From: Candidatus Nitrosotenuis sp.
Lineage (GTDB): Archaea; Thermoproteota; Nitrososphaeria; Nitrososphaerales; Nitrosopumilaceae
Length of the DNA: 48,957 bases
NCBI GenBank assembly: GCA_004322465.1
Contig: SCVO01000121.1
Span: forward strand, 1 to 48,957
Reading direction: 5' to 3'
In this document: positions 16,140 to 24,106 of the stretch, one piece after another
Layout: the number at the start of each line of letters is the position of its first letter
How positions within the stretch are numbered: the stretch's first letter is position 1
Made by a program: the position numbers and the translations under genes
Notes under the pieces: model-generated
Database searches by the model: none
Told to the model about the DNA's origin: nothing
The model's input: only the letters and a program-made list of their open reading frames with translations

Positions 16140-18638
16140 TCAGGTTCCAATCATTGAGTAAAATTTTCTTTTAATTATTTCTGCACTTATAACGTATAGC
16201 GTTATGATTATTGCTATAGAAATATAGAATGATGTAGATATTACTGCAAAACCGAATATTTCTGCAAGAGGCGTAAACGGAAAGATCACTGTAGCCCCTA
16301 CTATGAATAAAGTTACAAGCAGCAGATAACTACTCGGTTTGCTTTTGAAAAACGGTTTCTGTGTACGAATTATGAGTACAATTATGGAAGCAGATATTAT
16401 GGATTCAGTGAACCAGCCAGTTCTAAATTCCTGTTCAGTGGCATGTAGCAATATGAATACACCAAATGCAAGAAAATCAAATACGACACTCAAAAAACCA
16501 AACGTAACCATAAACTTACGGATGAATTTGATGTCCCAGCGTCTTGGTTGCTGGATCAATTTTTGATCCACTTTGTCCGTAGATATTGTTAATTCGGGAA
16601 AATCAGTCATGAGGTTCTCGAGTAGGATTTGTTTTGGCAATAAAGGAAGAAATGACAAAAAGAGAGACGCTCCAGCCATACTAAACATGTTGCCAAAATT
16701 TGCGCTAGTTGCCATGAATACATACTTTAACGTGTTTACAAACGTGGTTCTGCCCAATACCACACCATCTGCAAGAATCGCAAGGTCTTTTTCCAAAAGA
16801 ACAATGTCAGCACTTTCTTTTGCTACATCTACTGCGCCCTCAACCGAAATACCGACATCTGCTGCATGCAAGGCTATCGCGTCATTGACTCCATCACCTA
16901 GAAACCCAACTACATTACTTGATTTTCTGAGTGCTAGAATGATTCTTTCTTTTTGACTTGGTTCAATTTCAGCAAAGACGTTCACCGCATTTACTTGATT
17001 AAGTAGAGCTTCATCGCTAATGTTACGAAGTTCTCCGCCCATCAGCATTTTATGTTCAGATAATCCAATTTGTTCACTGACATATTTAACAACAAATCTA
17101 TTATCTCCGCTGATTACTTTTGTCGATATGCCAAGATGTTTTAGATCATTAATTACATCTTTTATGTCAGGCTTTATTGGATCAAAGAAGACAAGGAATC
17201 CTAAGAAGATCATCCCAGTTTCATCTTCTTTGCTTATTTGTGATTTTGTAATTTTTTTATAAGAAAGTCCGATAATGCGAAATCCACTGTTACTTAATTC
17301 CTCAAATTGTCTTTCTATTGTTTCTTTTATTGTTGATATTGGAACAATGCTATCACTTGTAAGCTCTGCTCGATCACATACTGTAAGTGTGTTATTGAAT
17401 GCTCCTTTTGTTATTAGAAGATTTTCATCACGATGTGATACTAGAATACTCAATCGTTTTCGAATAAAGTCATACGGTATTTCATCAAGTTTCAGAAAAT
17501 CCATAACATCAAATTTACATTGAGTGCGAATAGCCTCATCAATTGGATTTGTAAATCCTGTTTCAAAAAACGCATTTACGTATGCAAAGATACGAATTTT
17601 TTGATTTTCTTTACCTTCAGCATCAAGTGCGGATTTTATTTGTATCTCGCCTTTTGTCAGCGTTCCAGTTTTATCACAGCACAGTATATTCATGCTTCCA
17701 AGGTTCTCAATTGATGCTAGTCTCTTGACAATTACTTTTTTTGAAGCCATTTTCTTGGCTCCCTTTGAAAGATTGATGCTAATTACCGCTGGAAGTAGTT
17801 GTGGTGTAAGTCCAACAGCTAGTGCTGTTGAAAACAAAAACGCATCCATAATTGGTCGTCCAAAATACGAATTTATTGCAAAAATCGCAATCACAAGAAT
17901 CAGGGTTATTTCCATGAGAAAGTAGCCAAATTTTCGTGCACCATGCTCAAATTCTGTTTCAGGTGGTCTGAACCTTAATCGCTCAGAGATTTTTCCTATC
18001 TCTGTATTGATTGAAGTTTTTATTATGAGCGCTTTTGCTGTTCCGCTGACTACATGACTGCTCATAAAGAGCAGGTTTTTTCGTTCCTTAGCGACGGTCT
18101 GCAGAATGTTTTGTTCCGCGTGTTTTTCCACAGGATACGTTTCGCCTGTTAGTGTAGCCTCGTTTACAAAGAGATCTCTAGATTCAAGAATTATCCCGTC
18201 TCCTGGAATCATATCTCCTGCAGTAAGAATAACTACGTCTCCGGGTACAACTTGTTCAACAAAAATTGATTCTTGTTTACCATCACGAAGAACATTTGTT
18301 TTTACCTGAACTACAGACAATAGTTTTTTGATTGCGTTTGTAGCTCCTCTTTCTTGCCAAAACCCGAGTAAACTACTTACAAAAACGATGACCAGTATTA
18401 TTATTGCGTCTGTGGAATTTTTAAGAATTAATGATAACGCCGATGCAGAGATCAGGATCAGAATTATAGGGCTCTTGAATTGAATGAAAAATAGTGTTAA
18501 TAGATCTGTTTTCTTTTTTGGCTTTAGGACGTTTGAACCGTATTGTATCAGGTTTGTTCTTGCAGCACCATTAGTTAAGCCATTTTCTGATGTTTGAAAT
18601 TGTGTAAAAAGATCCTTTACTGCATGTTCAGCATTCAT
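16140..18638 (-). CDS. mgtA: Mg2+-importing P-type ATPase (MgtA/MgtB, P3B type)
   Basis: An 832-residue P-type ATPase. The actuator motif TGET is at 164-167 and the phosphorylation site D322-KTGTLT at 322-328. A GDGVND hinge motif lies in the C-terminal third. The fourth helix carries GLTPQLLPAV, and the stretch LPLLPKQILLENLMTDFPELTISTDKVD is characteristic of Mg2+ transporters of the MgtA/MgtB group. Ten membrane helices are expected. The gene stands alone; a dyad lies 97 bp upstream with a TATA-like box near 18720, which predicts a leader of about 60 nucleotides, unlike its leaderless neighbours. Confidence 0.92.
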   Translation of the reverse strand: MNAEHAVKDLFTQFQTSENGLTNGAARTNLIQYGSNVLKPKKKTDLLTLFFIQFKSPIILILISASALSLILKNSTDAIIILVIVFVSSLLGFWQERGATNAIKKLLSVVQVKTNVLRDGKQESIFVEQVVPGDVVILTAGDMIPGDGIILESRDLFVNEATLTGETYPVEKHAEQNILQTVAKERKNLLFMSSHVVSGTAKALIIKTSINTEIGKISERLRFRPPETEFEHGARKFGYFLMEITLILVIAIFAINSYFGRPIMDAFLFSTALAVGLTPQLLPAVISINLSKGAKKMASKKVIVKRLASIENLGSMNILCCDKTGTLTKGEIQIKSALDAEGKENQKIRIFAYVNAFFETGFTNPIDEAIRTQCKFDVMDFLKLDEIPYDFIRKRLSILVSHRDENLLITKGAFNNTLTVCDRAELTSDSIVPISTIKETIERQFEELSNSGFRIIGLSYKKITKSQISKEDETGMIFLGFLVFFDPIKPDIKDVINDLKHLGISTKVISGDNRFVVKYVSEQIGLSEHKMLMGGELRNISDEALLNQVNAVNVFAEIEPSQKERIILALRKSSNVVGFLGDGVNDAIALHAADVGISVEGAVDVAKESADIVLLEKDLAILADGVVLGRTTFVNTLKYVFMATSANFGNMFSMAGASLFLSFLPLLPKQILLENLMTDFPELTISTDKVDQKLIQQPRRWDIKFIRKFMVTFGFLSVVFDFLAFGVFILLHATEQEFRTGWFTESIISASIIVLIIRTQKPFFKSKPSSYLLLVTLFIVGATVIFPFTPLAEIFGFAVISTSFYISIAIIITLYVISAEIIKRKFYSMIGT

Positions 18639-18735
18639 GATTAATTCTTGTGCGCAGTTTTCTTCATTATTTCGATCTCTTTAGAATTATCTAGCACGCA
18701 AAGTCATCTCAGATCGCATAATATTAGTAAGATCC

Positions 18736-18757
18736 ATAATATCAAAATTGAAAATCA
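18736..18757 (-). promoter_or_regulatory. Dyad promoter element, probably for mgtA
   Basis: In gene orientation TGATTTTCA-N4-TGATATTAT. The element predicts a transcript start near 18697 and so a leader of about 60 nt before the mgtA ATG. A TATA-like taatatta lies at 18719-18726. Confidence 0.45.
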
Positions 18758-18794
18758 AATGTTCTTTTTGCATGGATTTGTAGTGAAATATGCC

Positions 18795-18816
18795 TGAATT
18801 TCAATATTGATAATTG
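18795..18816 (+). promoter_or_regulatory. Dyad promoter element for CBS-zinc-finger gene
   Basis: TGAATTTCA-N4-TGATAATTG. It ends 39 bp before the ATG at 18856 and 27 bp before the ATG at 18844. A TATA-like gatttaaaa at 18823-18831 agrees with the later start. Confidence 0.5.
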
Positions 18817-18855
18817 TTCGTAGATTTAAAACAAGACATGTGAATGGATATGCGT

Positions 18856-19440
18856 ATGATAGATGTCCTTGATAGACCAGTTTCTGAATTTATGGAGACC
18901 CGATTGTTAGCACAAGTGAGTGAACTAACAGTAACTGATGCAGTGAATACAATGATTGAAAATGGAATAGATAGCGTAATCGTTCTTGAAGATAATGAGA
19001 TATCAGGCATTGTGACTTACAAAGATATACTTTATGATGTTGTTGCAAAAGGAAGAGATCCTCTCAAAACTACAATAAAAGAAATCATGCATAAACCGCT
19101 CATTGTCATTCATAGAGATGCAAAGGTAAGGGAAGCCATATCATTAATGAGTAAAAACGATATTCGTAGACTAATCGTAACTGATGATAATAGGCCCATA
19201 GGAATAATCTCTCAGAAAACAATGGTAGGAAATATGACCGACTATTCTATTGCTCTGCCTGAACTTGAAATTCCAAATAAGATCAGATGCCCATACTGTT
19301 CCTCAATATTTGATGATAAGAAAATATTATCCTCTCACATAGATAGCATACACATAGGAAAAGGTCTTTTTGAAGGAAATCTGGCAAGAAGAGACGATCT
19401 AGGCTCCATCAGCAGCCCAAACTATTCAAAAACAGTTTAG
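18856..19440 (+). CDS. CBS pair fused to a C2H2-type zinc finger
   Basis: A 194-residue protein. Two CBS repeats occupy residues 5-125 (GIDSVIVLEDNEISGIVTYKDI and IRRLIVTDDNRPIGIISQKTM). A linker leads to a C2H2 zinc finger: C145-x2-C148-x12-H161-x4-H166. The remaining tail is polar. The architecture suggests an adenosyl-ligand switch controlling a nucleic-acid- or protein-binding finger. In-frame ATGs also exist at 18844 and 18850. I prefer 18856 because the TATA-like box and dyad then have the spacing seen at other promoters. Confidence 0.8.
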   Translation: MIDVLDRPVSEFMETRLLAQVSELTVTDAVNTMIENGIDSVIVLEDNEISGIVTYKDILYDVVAKGRDPLKTTIKEIMHKPLIVIHRDAKVREAISLMSKNDIRRLIVTDDNRPIGIISQKTMVGNMTDYSIALPELEIPNKIRCPYCSSIFDDKKILSSHIDSIHIGKGLFEGNLARRDDLGSISSPNYSKTV

Positions 19441-19519
19441 TTTTTCAAGTCATGGGCAGATCTAAACATTTCATTTTTTAATTATGTACCATACAATCTT
19501 GCTAGGTTTTTGGAATTCA

Positions 19520-19541
19520 TCATAATCAACACTAGTAATCA
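19520..19541 (+). promoter_or_regulatory. Dyad promoter element for Cys-rich microprotein
   Basis: TCATAATCA-N4-TAGTAATCA, ending 38 bp before the ATG at 19580. A TATA-like cattttaatag lies at 19548-19558. Confidence 0.45.
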
Positions 19542-19579
19542 GTAATTCATTTTAATAGAAAGGCATCTTCTTTAGAAGA

Positions 19580-19702
19580 ATGAGAGAAGACAAAACGTGC
19601 AATTGTGGATCATGTGGACACGAATCAGTACAAGAATGTTACAAAAAAGAATGCCAATGTTGCCTTAGCGATCATCAAGGATCATTTGCAAAAAACAGAT
19701 AG
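19580..19702 (+). CDS. 40-residue Cys-rich microprotein
   Basis: A very short protein with seven cysteines and two histidines in 40 residues. The first cluster is C7-x-C9-x2-C12 with H14; the second is C20-x4-C25-x-C27-C28, with H32 following. This spacing suits a structural zinc site or a small metallothionein-like fold, possibly a degenerate zinc ribbon. No signal peptide is present. The ATG is backed by a TATA-like box 26 bp upstream and a correctly spaced dyad. It lies between the CBS-zinc-finger gene and a PII gene. Function unknown; it could be a metal buffer or a regulatory partner. Confidence 0.65.
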   Translation: MREDKTCNCGSCGHESVQECYKKECQCCLSDHQGSFAKNR

Positions 19703-19718
19703 TCAGTCAACAAACACA

Positions 19719-19740
19719 TCAAAACCTTGTATGATAATCG
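19719..19740 (+). promoter_or_regulatory. Dyad promoter element for PII gene at 19778
   Basis: The proximal site TGATAATCG ends 37 bp before the ATG at 19778; the distal site is weak. A TATA-like gtttaagtt lies at 19748-19756. Confidence 0.4.
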
Positions 19741-19777
19741 TCGATTGATGTTTAAGTTAGAATCGTGCCCTTTAGGC

Positions 19778-20122
19778 ATGAAAAGAATTGAGGCAATCAT
19801 TCAGGCAGATAAGATCAGCAATGTTGTGAGCACATTAAAGGCCGTCGGCGTTGGCGGAATCACATCTACCCAATCACGTGGAGTCGGAGCCGGCCAGAGG
19901 CCAGTAATACAAGGCTCCAGAGGAACGGCCAGACATGAGGCAGAATTCAGTGCACTGAACACGGTGATAATAGTGGTGGATGACTCAAAAGTTGGAGCTG
20001 TTGTTTCTGCAATTATTGATGCGGCACACACAGGCAACAGGGGAGATGGAAAGATCTTCGTAACTAATGTGGAAGAAGCCTTTGATATTGCAACAAAGGA
20101 AAGTGGAAGAAACATAATCTGA
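19778..20122 (+). CDS. PII-family signalling protein
   Basis: A 114-residue PII protein starting MKRIEAIIQADKISNVVSTL, the usual family N-terminus. The B-loop is intact (TGNRGDGKIFV, residues 85-95), so ATP/ADP binding is expected. The T-loop (37-55; GVGAGQRPVIQGSRGTARHE) lacks the modifiable Tyr51. An upstream TTG would add 17 residues, but a TATA-like box at 19748 and a dyad indicate a leaderless start at 19778. Unlike the PII at 7148 it is not next to amt; neighbours are a Cys-rich microprotein and a usp gene. Its target is unknown. Confidence 0.9.
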   Translation: MKRIEAIIQADKISNVVSTLKAVGVGGITSTQSRGVGAGQRPVIQGSRGTARHEAEFSALNTVIIVVDDSKVGAVVSAIIDAAHTGNRGDGKIFVTNVEEAFDIATKESGRNII

Positions 20123-20155
20123 GATCATTTACATTTTTACTGTCAAGCCCAGACA

Positions 20156-20177
20156 TGATTATCAAGCGTGATATTTC
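20156..20177 (+). promoter_or_regulatory. Dyad promoter element for usp at 20216
   Basis: TGATTATCA-N4-TGATATTTC, ending 38 bp before the ATG. An AT-rich TATA-like run lies at 20180-20193. Confidence 0.6.
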
Positions 20178-20215
20178 CCTATAATGTATTATACGAAAGC
20201 AGTTAACTCATTTTT

Positions 20216-20677
20216 ATGAGTGGTAAATACGAACGGATTCTCGTGCCATATGATGGCTCGAAACATTACAAAAAATCTCTTGAGGAGGCAATTGAGATTG
20301 CAAAAAAATTTGGCTCTAAAATATACTTGCTTCATGTAATAGATGCCTTAACGGCAATACCACCAATTCATGATGATCCAGATTACCATATGGAAATGAA
20401 AAAGTTTCAGCAAGTTTTGAAAAACGCATCTTCCAAAAGCGACCTCGCACTTCGTAACGAAGTATTGTATTGTAAGGAAAAAGACATTGACGCCGATTAC
20501 AAAGTAGTCATAGGATCAGCTGCAGATGTAATACTCAAATTTGCTAAAAAAACTGAGATAGATCTGATAGTCATGGGTAGTCAGGGACTTTCAGGAATTC
20601 GTAAGATAATGGCACTTGGAAGTGTCAGTAGAAAAGTTTCCGAGTTGGCACAATGTCCTGTGTTATTAGTAAGGTAA
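20216..20677 (+). CDS. Universal stress protein (UspA), long-spacing subgroup
   Basis: A 153-residue UspA protein starting YERILVPYDGSKHYKKSLEEA. The nucleotide-binding signature is GSQG followed by ten residues and GSVSRKVSEL, one residue longer than the classical G-x2-G-x9-G. The product at 34864 shares the ten-residue spacing and the GSVSRKxSELAxC ending, so these two form a subgroup. A PNPOx-like flavoprotein gene follows 27 bp downstream and is probably co-transcribed. Confidence 0.9.
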   Translation: MSGKYERILVPYDGSKHYKKSLEEAIEIAKKFGSKIYLLHVIDALTAIPPIHDDPDYHMEMKKFQQVLKNASSKSDLALRNEVLYCKEKDIDADYKVVIGSAADVILKFAKKTEIDLIVMGSQGLSGIRKIMALGSVSRKVSELAQCPVLLVR

Positions 20678-20704
20678 CAAGATGAATTTGTGGGGATGTA
20701 GTTT

Positions 20705-21121
20705 TTGAATCAGATTAGCGATGAAATAATCCATCTTATTGCAAAAGAAGGCAATGTTGTGATAGTTGCAACCATAGATGCCTTTGGGATACCAAATATT
20801 TCACCAAGATATGCCATGGCAATACTTGCTGACAAGATTGTATTTGCAGATGCATACAAAAACAAGACATTCGCGAACATCAAACGATGGCCAAAAGTGA
20901 CAGCGGCAATTGTTGACAAAACAAACAGAGGCGGATTCCAATTGAAGGGAGATGCGGAGGAAATAACAGATCCGGAATTAATTGCGGAATGTGCAAAAAA
21001 GCTAAAAGAGCTCAAATTTGATTCGGGGCCAGTCTCAGTTTGGGCATTAAAAATAAAAGAAATTTACTCTATAAAACCAAGCGAGTCTTCAAAACTTCCC
21101 TTGTTTTCAGCTTATGGTTGA
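20705..21121 (+). CDS. Pyridoxamine 5'-phosphate oxidase-like flavoprotein
   Basis: A 138-residue single-domain protein of the split-barrel FMN-binding superfamily. It has the pattern GNVVIVATIDAFGIPNISPRYAMAILADKIVFADAYKNKTFANI, KVTAAIVDKTNRGGFQLKGDAEEI and a C-terminal strand VWALKIKEIYSI. Small members of this family act as flavin-dependent reductases or bind FMN, heme or F420; the substrate cannot be told here. The start is TTG, shortly after the usp stop codon, with no separate promoter dyad. A distant paralogue lies at 33184. Confidence 0.8.
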   Translation: MNQISDEIIHLIAKEGNVVIVATIDAFGIPNISPRYAMAILADKIVFADAYKNKTFANIKRWPKVTAAIVDKTNRGGFQLKGDAEEITDPELIAECAKKLKELKFDSGPVSVWALKIKEIYSIKPSESSKLPLFSAYG

Positions 21122-21221
21122 TTTGATTCGTACAACGTTTGAATTATTTTTAAGATGTTCTGAAATTTAGAGTAGTAGGGAAAACAAACATTTCAATAGA
21201 TAGTAAATCAAATTTTTGTAT

Positions 21222-21243
21222 GGATTATCATTATTGATAATCG
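21222..21243 (+). promoter_or_regulatory. Near-perfect dyad promoter element
   Basis: GGATTATCA-N4-TGATAATCG. The inner arms gattatca and tgataatc are an exact inverted repeat around ttat. It ends 37 bp before the ATG at 21281, with a TATA-like gattaaattt at 21251-21260. Confidence 0.6.
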
Positions 21244-21280
21244 TGGTGGTGATTAAATTTGTCTTGTGAGAAATCCATCC

Positions 21281-21493
21281 ATGACAAAACCTTGTTTAGA
21301 TGACAACTGCTATAATATGACAAAACAGCTTGCAAAAAAACTTCAGTTCTTATCACATGCAAAAGGCTACGTGGAAGATGCAAACAAGTGTGATAGTGAA
21401 GGCTCTGAAAGGGTTTGGAAAGCCATCATAGCAGATGAAGAAAAACATGCTAAATTATTGCGAAATCAGCTCGCACTTGAGCTAAAAAAATAG
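21281..21493 (+). CDS. Small helical protein with conserved acidic/His pattern
   Basis: A 70-residue, almost entirely helical protein. Two helices are visible: MTKQLAKKLQFLSHAKGYVEDA and SERVWKAIIADEEKHAKLLRNQLAL. The DEEKHAKLL sequence resembles a half-site of ferritin-like or rubrerythrin folds (ExxH), but only one copy is present. Two cysteines sit near the N-terminus (C5 and C10). An upstream GTG would add five residues; the ATG at 21281 fits the TATA-like box and dyad. Function unknown. Confidence 0.6.
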   Translation: MTKPCLDDNCYNMTKQLAKKLQFLSHAKGYVEDANKCDSEGSERVWKAIIADEEKHAKLLRNQLALELKK

Positions 21494-21532
21494 CTCTTTT
21501 TTATTTTTACAGATACAGATCAGACGATAAGA

Positions 21533-21979
21533 TCATTTTACTGGCATTGAATTGCTGTTGGATTCTTTCGATTCTTCTTTTAAGAGATTTTTTCTGACTA
21601 GAATTGGAACATTGTAAAATGTTGCAAGTGCAATTGCGTCGGAAGATCTGTAGCTTCGTAGGATCACTTCTTTTTTACCCGTAAAGTAGAGGTTTGCGCG
21701 AAAAATACCCCCACTTTCATAGATTTTTACTCTAACCAAAAACAATTCATTTTCTTCACACATTTGCTCAAACATGCCATAAATTGTGGGTAGAATTTCG
21801 CGCTTTCCATCCAAAAAATTAGCAATAAACCCTGCAATCTCTGCAGAAAAAGCAGTTATTTGAAGCTGTTTTCCAGTTGATGATCGAAGAGTCATCACAC
21901 CTGTCATTGAGTCCAATAAACCGAGCTGTCCTATTTTGACTTCTTCGTAGTCTTCGTCTGGTTTTTCATTAATTTTCAT
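21533..21979 (-). CDS. Bifunctional nuclease domain protein (DUF151/BFN)
   Basis: A 148-residue protein of the DUF151 family. The core has GQLGLLDSMTGVMTLRSSTGKQLQITAFSAEIAGFIA and the family hallmark SYRSSDAIALATFYNVPILV near residues 110-130. Family members have been described as nucleases or stress-linked proteins; the activity here is not proven. It is followed by a polar Ser/Asn/Glu tail. A dyad element lies 39 bp upstream. Confidence 0.8.
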   Translation of the reverse strand: MKINEKPDEDYEEVKIGQLGLLDSMTGVMTLRSSTGKQLQITAFSAEIAGFIANFLDGKREILPTIYGMFEQMCEENELFLVRVKIYESGGIFRANLYFTGKKEVILRSYRSSDAIALATFYNVPILVRKNLLKEESKESNSNSMPVK

Positions 21980-22018
21980 GATTACAAATGGAAGTTAATA
22001 GGATAAAATGGCATTTTA

Positions 22019-22040
22019 CGATTTTCAACACTGAAAATAA
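22019..22040 (-). promoter_or_regulatory. Dyad promoter element for DUF151 gene
   Basis: In gene orientation TTATTTTCA-N4-TGAAAATCG, ending 39 bp before the ATG at 21979. It lies directly after the stop codon of the upstream usp gene. Confidence 0.5.
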
Positions 22041-22457
22041 TTATTTCACAAGTAAAACTGGCATCTTTGCCTTGTTAATCACATAATTTGCAACGCTTCC
22101 AAGAAACATTTCTGCTATCGGGTGGGGTCCCCGTGACCCAATGATTATTAAATTAAACTTGTTATCATGCGCAAATTTTACAATCATGTTTCCTATGTAT
22201 CCGTCATGTTGTATTTTATCTACAAATCTAACACCGTGCTGTTTTGTGTGTTTTAAAGCAGCTCTCATTATGCTTTGAGCATTTTTTATGTATTGTTTTC
22301 GTATTTCTTTGCTGAATTCAACTGGAAGACGAATCACATGTAGTCCAGTAATGACAGCATCCTGATTCTTAAAAAGCACTATTGCAGTGTCCAAGGCCCT
22401 TAGTGAATTCTTTGATCCATCCAACGGTACAAGAATTTTAAGTTGTTTTTTCACCAT
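22041..22457 (-). CDS. Universal stress protein (UspA family)
   Basis: A 138-residue UspA protein with N-terminal LKILVPLDGSKNSLRALDTA and a C-terminal ATP-binding signature GSRG-x9-GS (GSRGPHPIAEMFLGSVANYV). The ending MPVLLVK is typical. It diverges from AMP phosphorylase, and one dyad between them (22493-22514) could serve both. It is likely an ATP-binding dimer. Confidence 0.9.
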   Translation of the reverse strand: MVKKQLKILVPLDGSKNSLRALDTAIVLFKNQDAVITGLHVIRLPVEFSKEIRKQYIKNAQSIMRAALKHTKQHGVRFVDKIQHDGYIGNMIVKFAHDNKFNLIIIGSRGPHPIAEMFLGSVANYVINKAKMPVLLVK

Positions 22458-22492
22458 TCAGAGTTTATAAAAGATGATTAAATATGACTTGC

Positions 22493-22514
22493 CAAAAATC
22501 ACTCTTGATAATTA
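22493..22514. promoter_or_regulatory. Shared dyad between usp and AMP phosphorylase
   Basis: CAAAAATCA-N4-TGATAATTA on the plus strand. It lies 35 bp from the usp ATG (22457) and 32 bp before the AMP phosphorylase ATG at 22547, with a TATA-like aatatgtaaaa at 22519-22529. Confidence 0.4.
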
Positions 22515-22546
22515 CTGAATATGTAAAATGCCATCGTTCATTCAGC

Positions 22547-24091
22547 ATGTCATTGCAGTTAAAAATTGACATATTGGGCATTGAGTCCGGCGGAAAACCA
22601 GTAGTTTTTCTAAACAAGGTAGATGCCGATGAGATCGGAGTAACTGCTTCTGGAAGAGTGATATTAAAGTCAAAAAAAAGAATCACAGCTATAGTAAACG
22701 TAGCCACGAAATCAGTCAAAAAAGGTCATATCGGGATAACTGAAGAGATCAGATCGCTACTTGGATCCGTTCCAAATGTCGTCGATGTTGAAATTTCTAC
22801 ATTCCCAAAATCGTTGCAATTTATTCGAGCCAAGTTAGATGGGAAAAAGCTCTTACGTGATGAAATTTTTGAAATTGTTAGAGGAGTGGTTACCGGAAAC
22901 CTCAATGAAAGTGAGATTGCGTCATTTGTTACTGCGTTGCATATTCATGGAATAGATCTTGATGAGGCCACTAGTCTCTCCTTGGCAATGGTTGAAACTG
23001 GAAAACAGCTGAAACTTGGAAACCGAGTCGTAGTGGACAAGCACAGTATTGGAGGTGTGCCAGGAGACAAGACAACACTTTTGGTTGTGCCAATTGTTGC
23101 AGCTGCAGGCTTGGTGATTCCAAAAACTTCGTCAAGGGCAATAACATCTGCTGCAGGAACTGCAGATAGAGCCGAAGTTTTGATGCCAGTGAGTATGACT
23201 CATGACGAAATGAAAAAAGTAGTTAGAAAGTGTAACGGTTGTTTGGTATGGGGTGGCGCGTTGGATCTTGCACCAGCAGACGATATTTTTGTCAAAACAG
23301 AATATCCACTATACATAGATCCATTGCTGTTGCCATCCATAATGAGTAAAAAAAAAGCAGTTGGTGCAACACATCTGGTAATTGACATACCGACGGGAAG
23401 GGGCTCTAAAGTAAAAACAATAAGCGAGGCGGACTATCTTGCAAAGGATCTAATTGAGATTGGAAAGAGGTTGAACATACACACGCATTGTGTCATTACA
23501 TATGGGGAACAACCTGTCGGATATGCAATTGGCCCTGCACTTGAAGCAAGAGAGGCATTAGAGGTTTTGATGAACGAATCCAACGTACCTGACTTGATAG
23601 ACAAGGCATGCAGTATTGCCGGCGCTATCTTTGAGATTACTGGAAAAAAGAACGGTTATGCCTTGGCAAAAGACATCATAAAGACAGGAAAGGCAGAGAC
23701 AAAGCTCAGAGACATAATCAGTGCACAGGGTGGCAATTCTTCCATAAAACCTGATGACATTCCAATAGGAAGGGAGACGCTCAAAGTCAAGGCAAAGAGT
23801 GAGGGGCAGGTGTTATGGATCAGCAACAGTGCAATTGTCGAAATAGCTCGAAGTGCGGGAGCACCAAAAGACAAGGGAGCCGGAATAATTTTTAACAAAA
23901 AAATTGGCGATCCCGTATCAAAGGATGATATTCTGTTCACAGTTTATGCTGAAAAATCTCGCAAGTTAAGCAGGGCACAAGATCTACTAAAAGAGCTAGA
24001 GCCAATAGGAATTGGAAAAAGAGCGGACATGATGATAAGAACAATAAAAGAAACGCCTACATTGAAACGAAGTTTTGTCTTGGAAAGATAA
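22547..24091 (+). CDS. deoA: AMP phosphorylase
   Basis: A 514-residue enzyme of the thymidine phosphorylase superfamily, archaeal AMP phosphorylase type. It splits AMP with phosphate into adenine and ribose 1,5-bisphosphate. Motifs include KHSIGGVPGDKTTLLVVPIVAAAGLVIPKTSSRAITSAAGTADRAEVL, an N-terminal extra domain of about 85 residues typical of the archaeal group, and the C-terminal barrel domain. The ATG at 22547 gives the usual length; an ATG at 22484 would add 21 residues and would lie upstream of the dyad. It converges on PRPP synthetase. No RuBisCO or ribose-bisphosphate isomerase is in the window. Confidence 0.92.
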   Translation: MSLQLKIDILGIESGGKPVVFLNKVDADEIGVTASGRVILKSKKRITAIVNVATKSVKKGHIGITEEIRSLLGSVPNVVDVEISTFPKSLQFIRAKLDGKKLLRDEIFEIVRGVVTGNLNESEIASFVTALHIHGIDLDEATSLSLAMVETGKQLKLGNRVVVDKHSIGGVPGDKTTLLVVPIVAAAGLVIPKTSSRAITSAAGTADRAEVLMPVSMTHDEMKKVVRKCNGCLVWGGALDLAPADDIFVKTEYPLYIDPLLLPSIMSKKKAVGATHLVIDIPTGRGSKVKTISEADYLAKDLIEIGKRLNIHTHCVITYGEQPVGYAIGPALEAREALEVLMNESNVPDLIDKACSIAGAIFEITGKKNGYALAKDIIKTGKAETKLRDIISAQGGNSSIKPDDIPIGRETLKVKAKSEGQVLWISNSAIVEIARSAGAPKDKGAGIIFNKKIGDPVSKDDILFTVYAEKSRKLSRAQDLLKELEPIGIGKRADMMIRTIKETPTLKRSFVLER

Positions 24092-24106
24092 ACGATCAAA
24101 TTTTGA

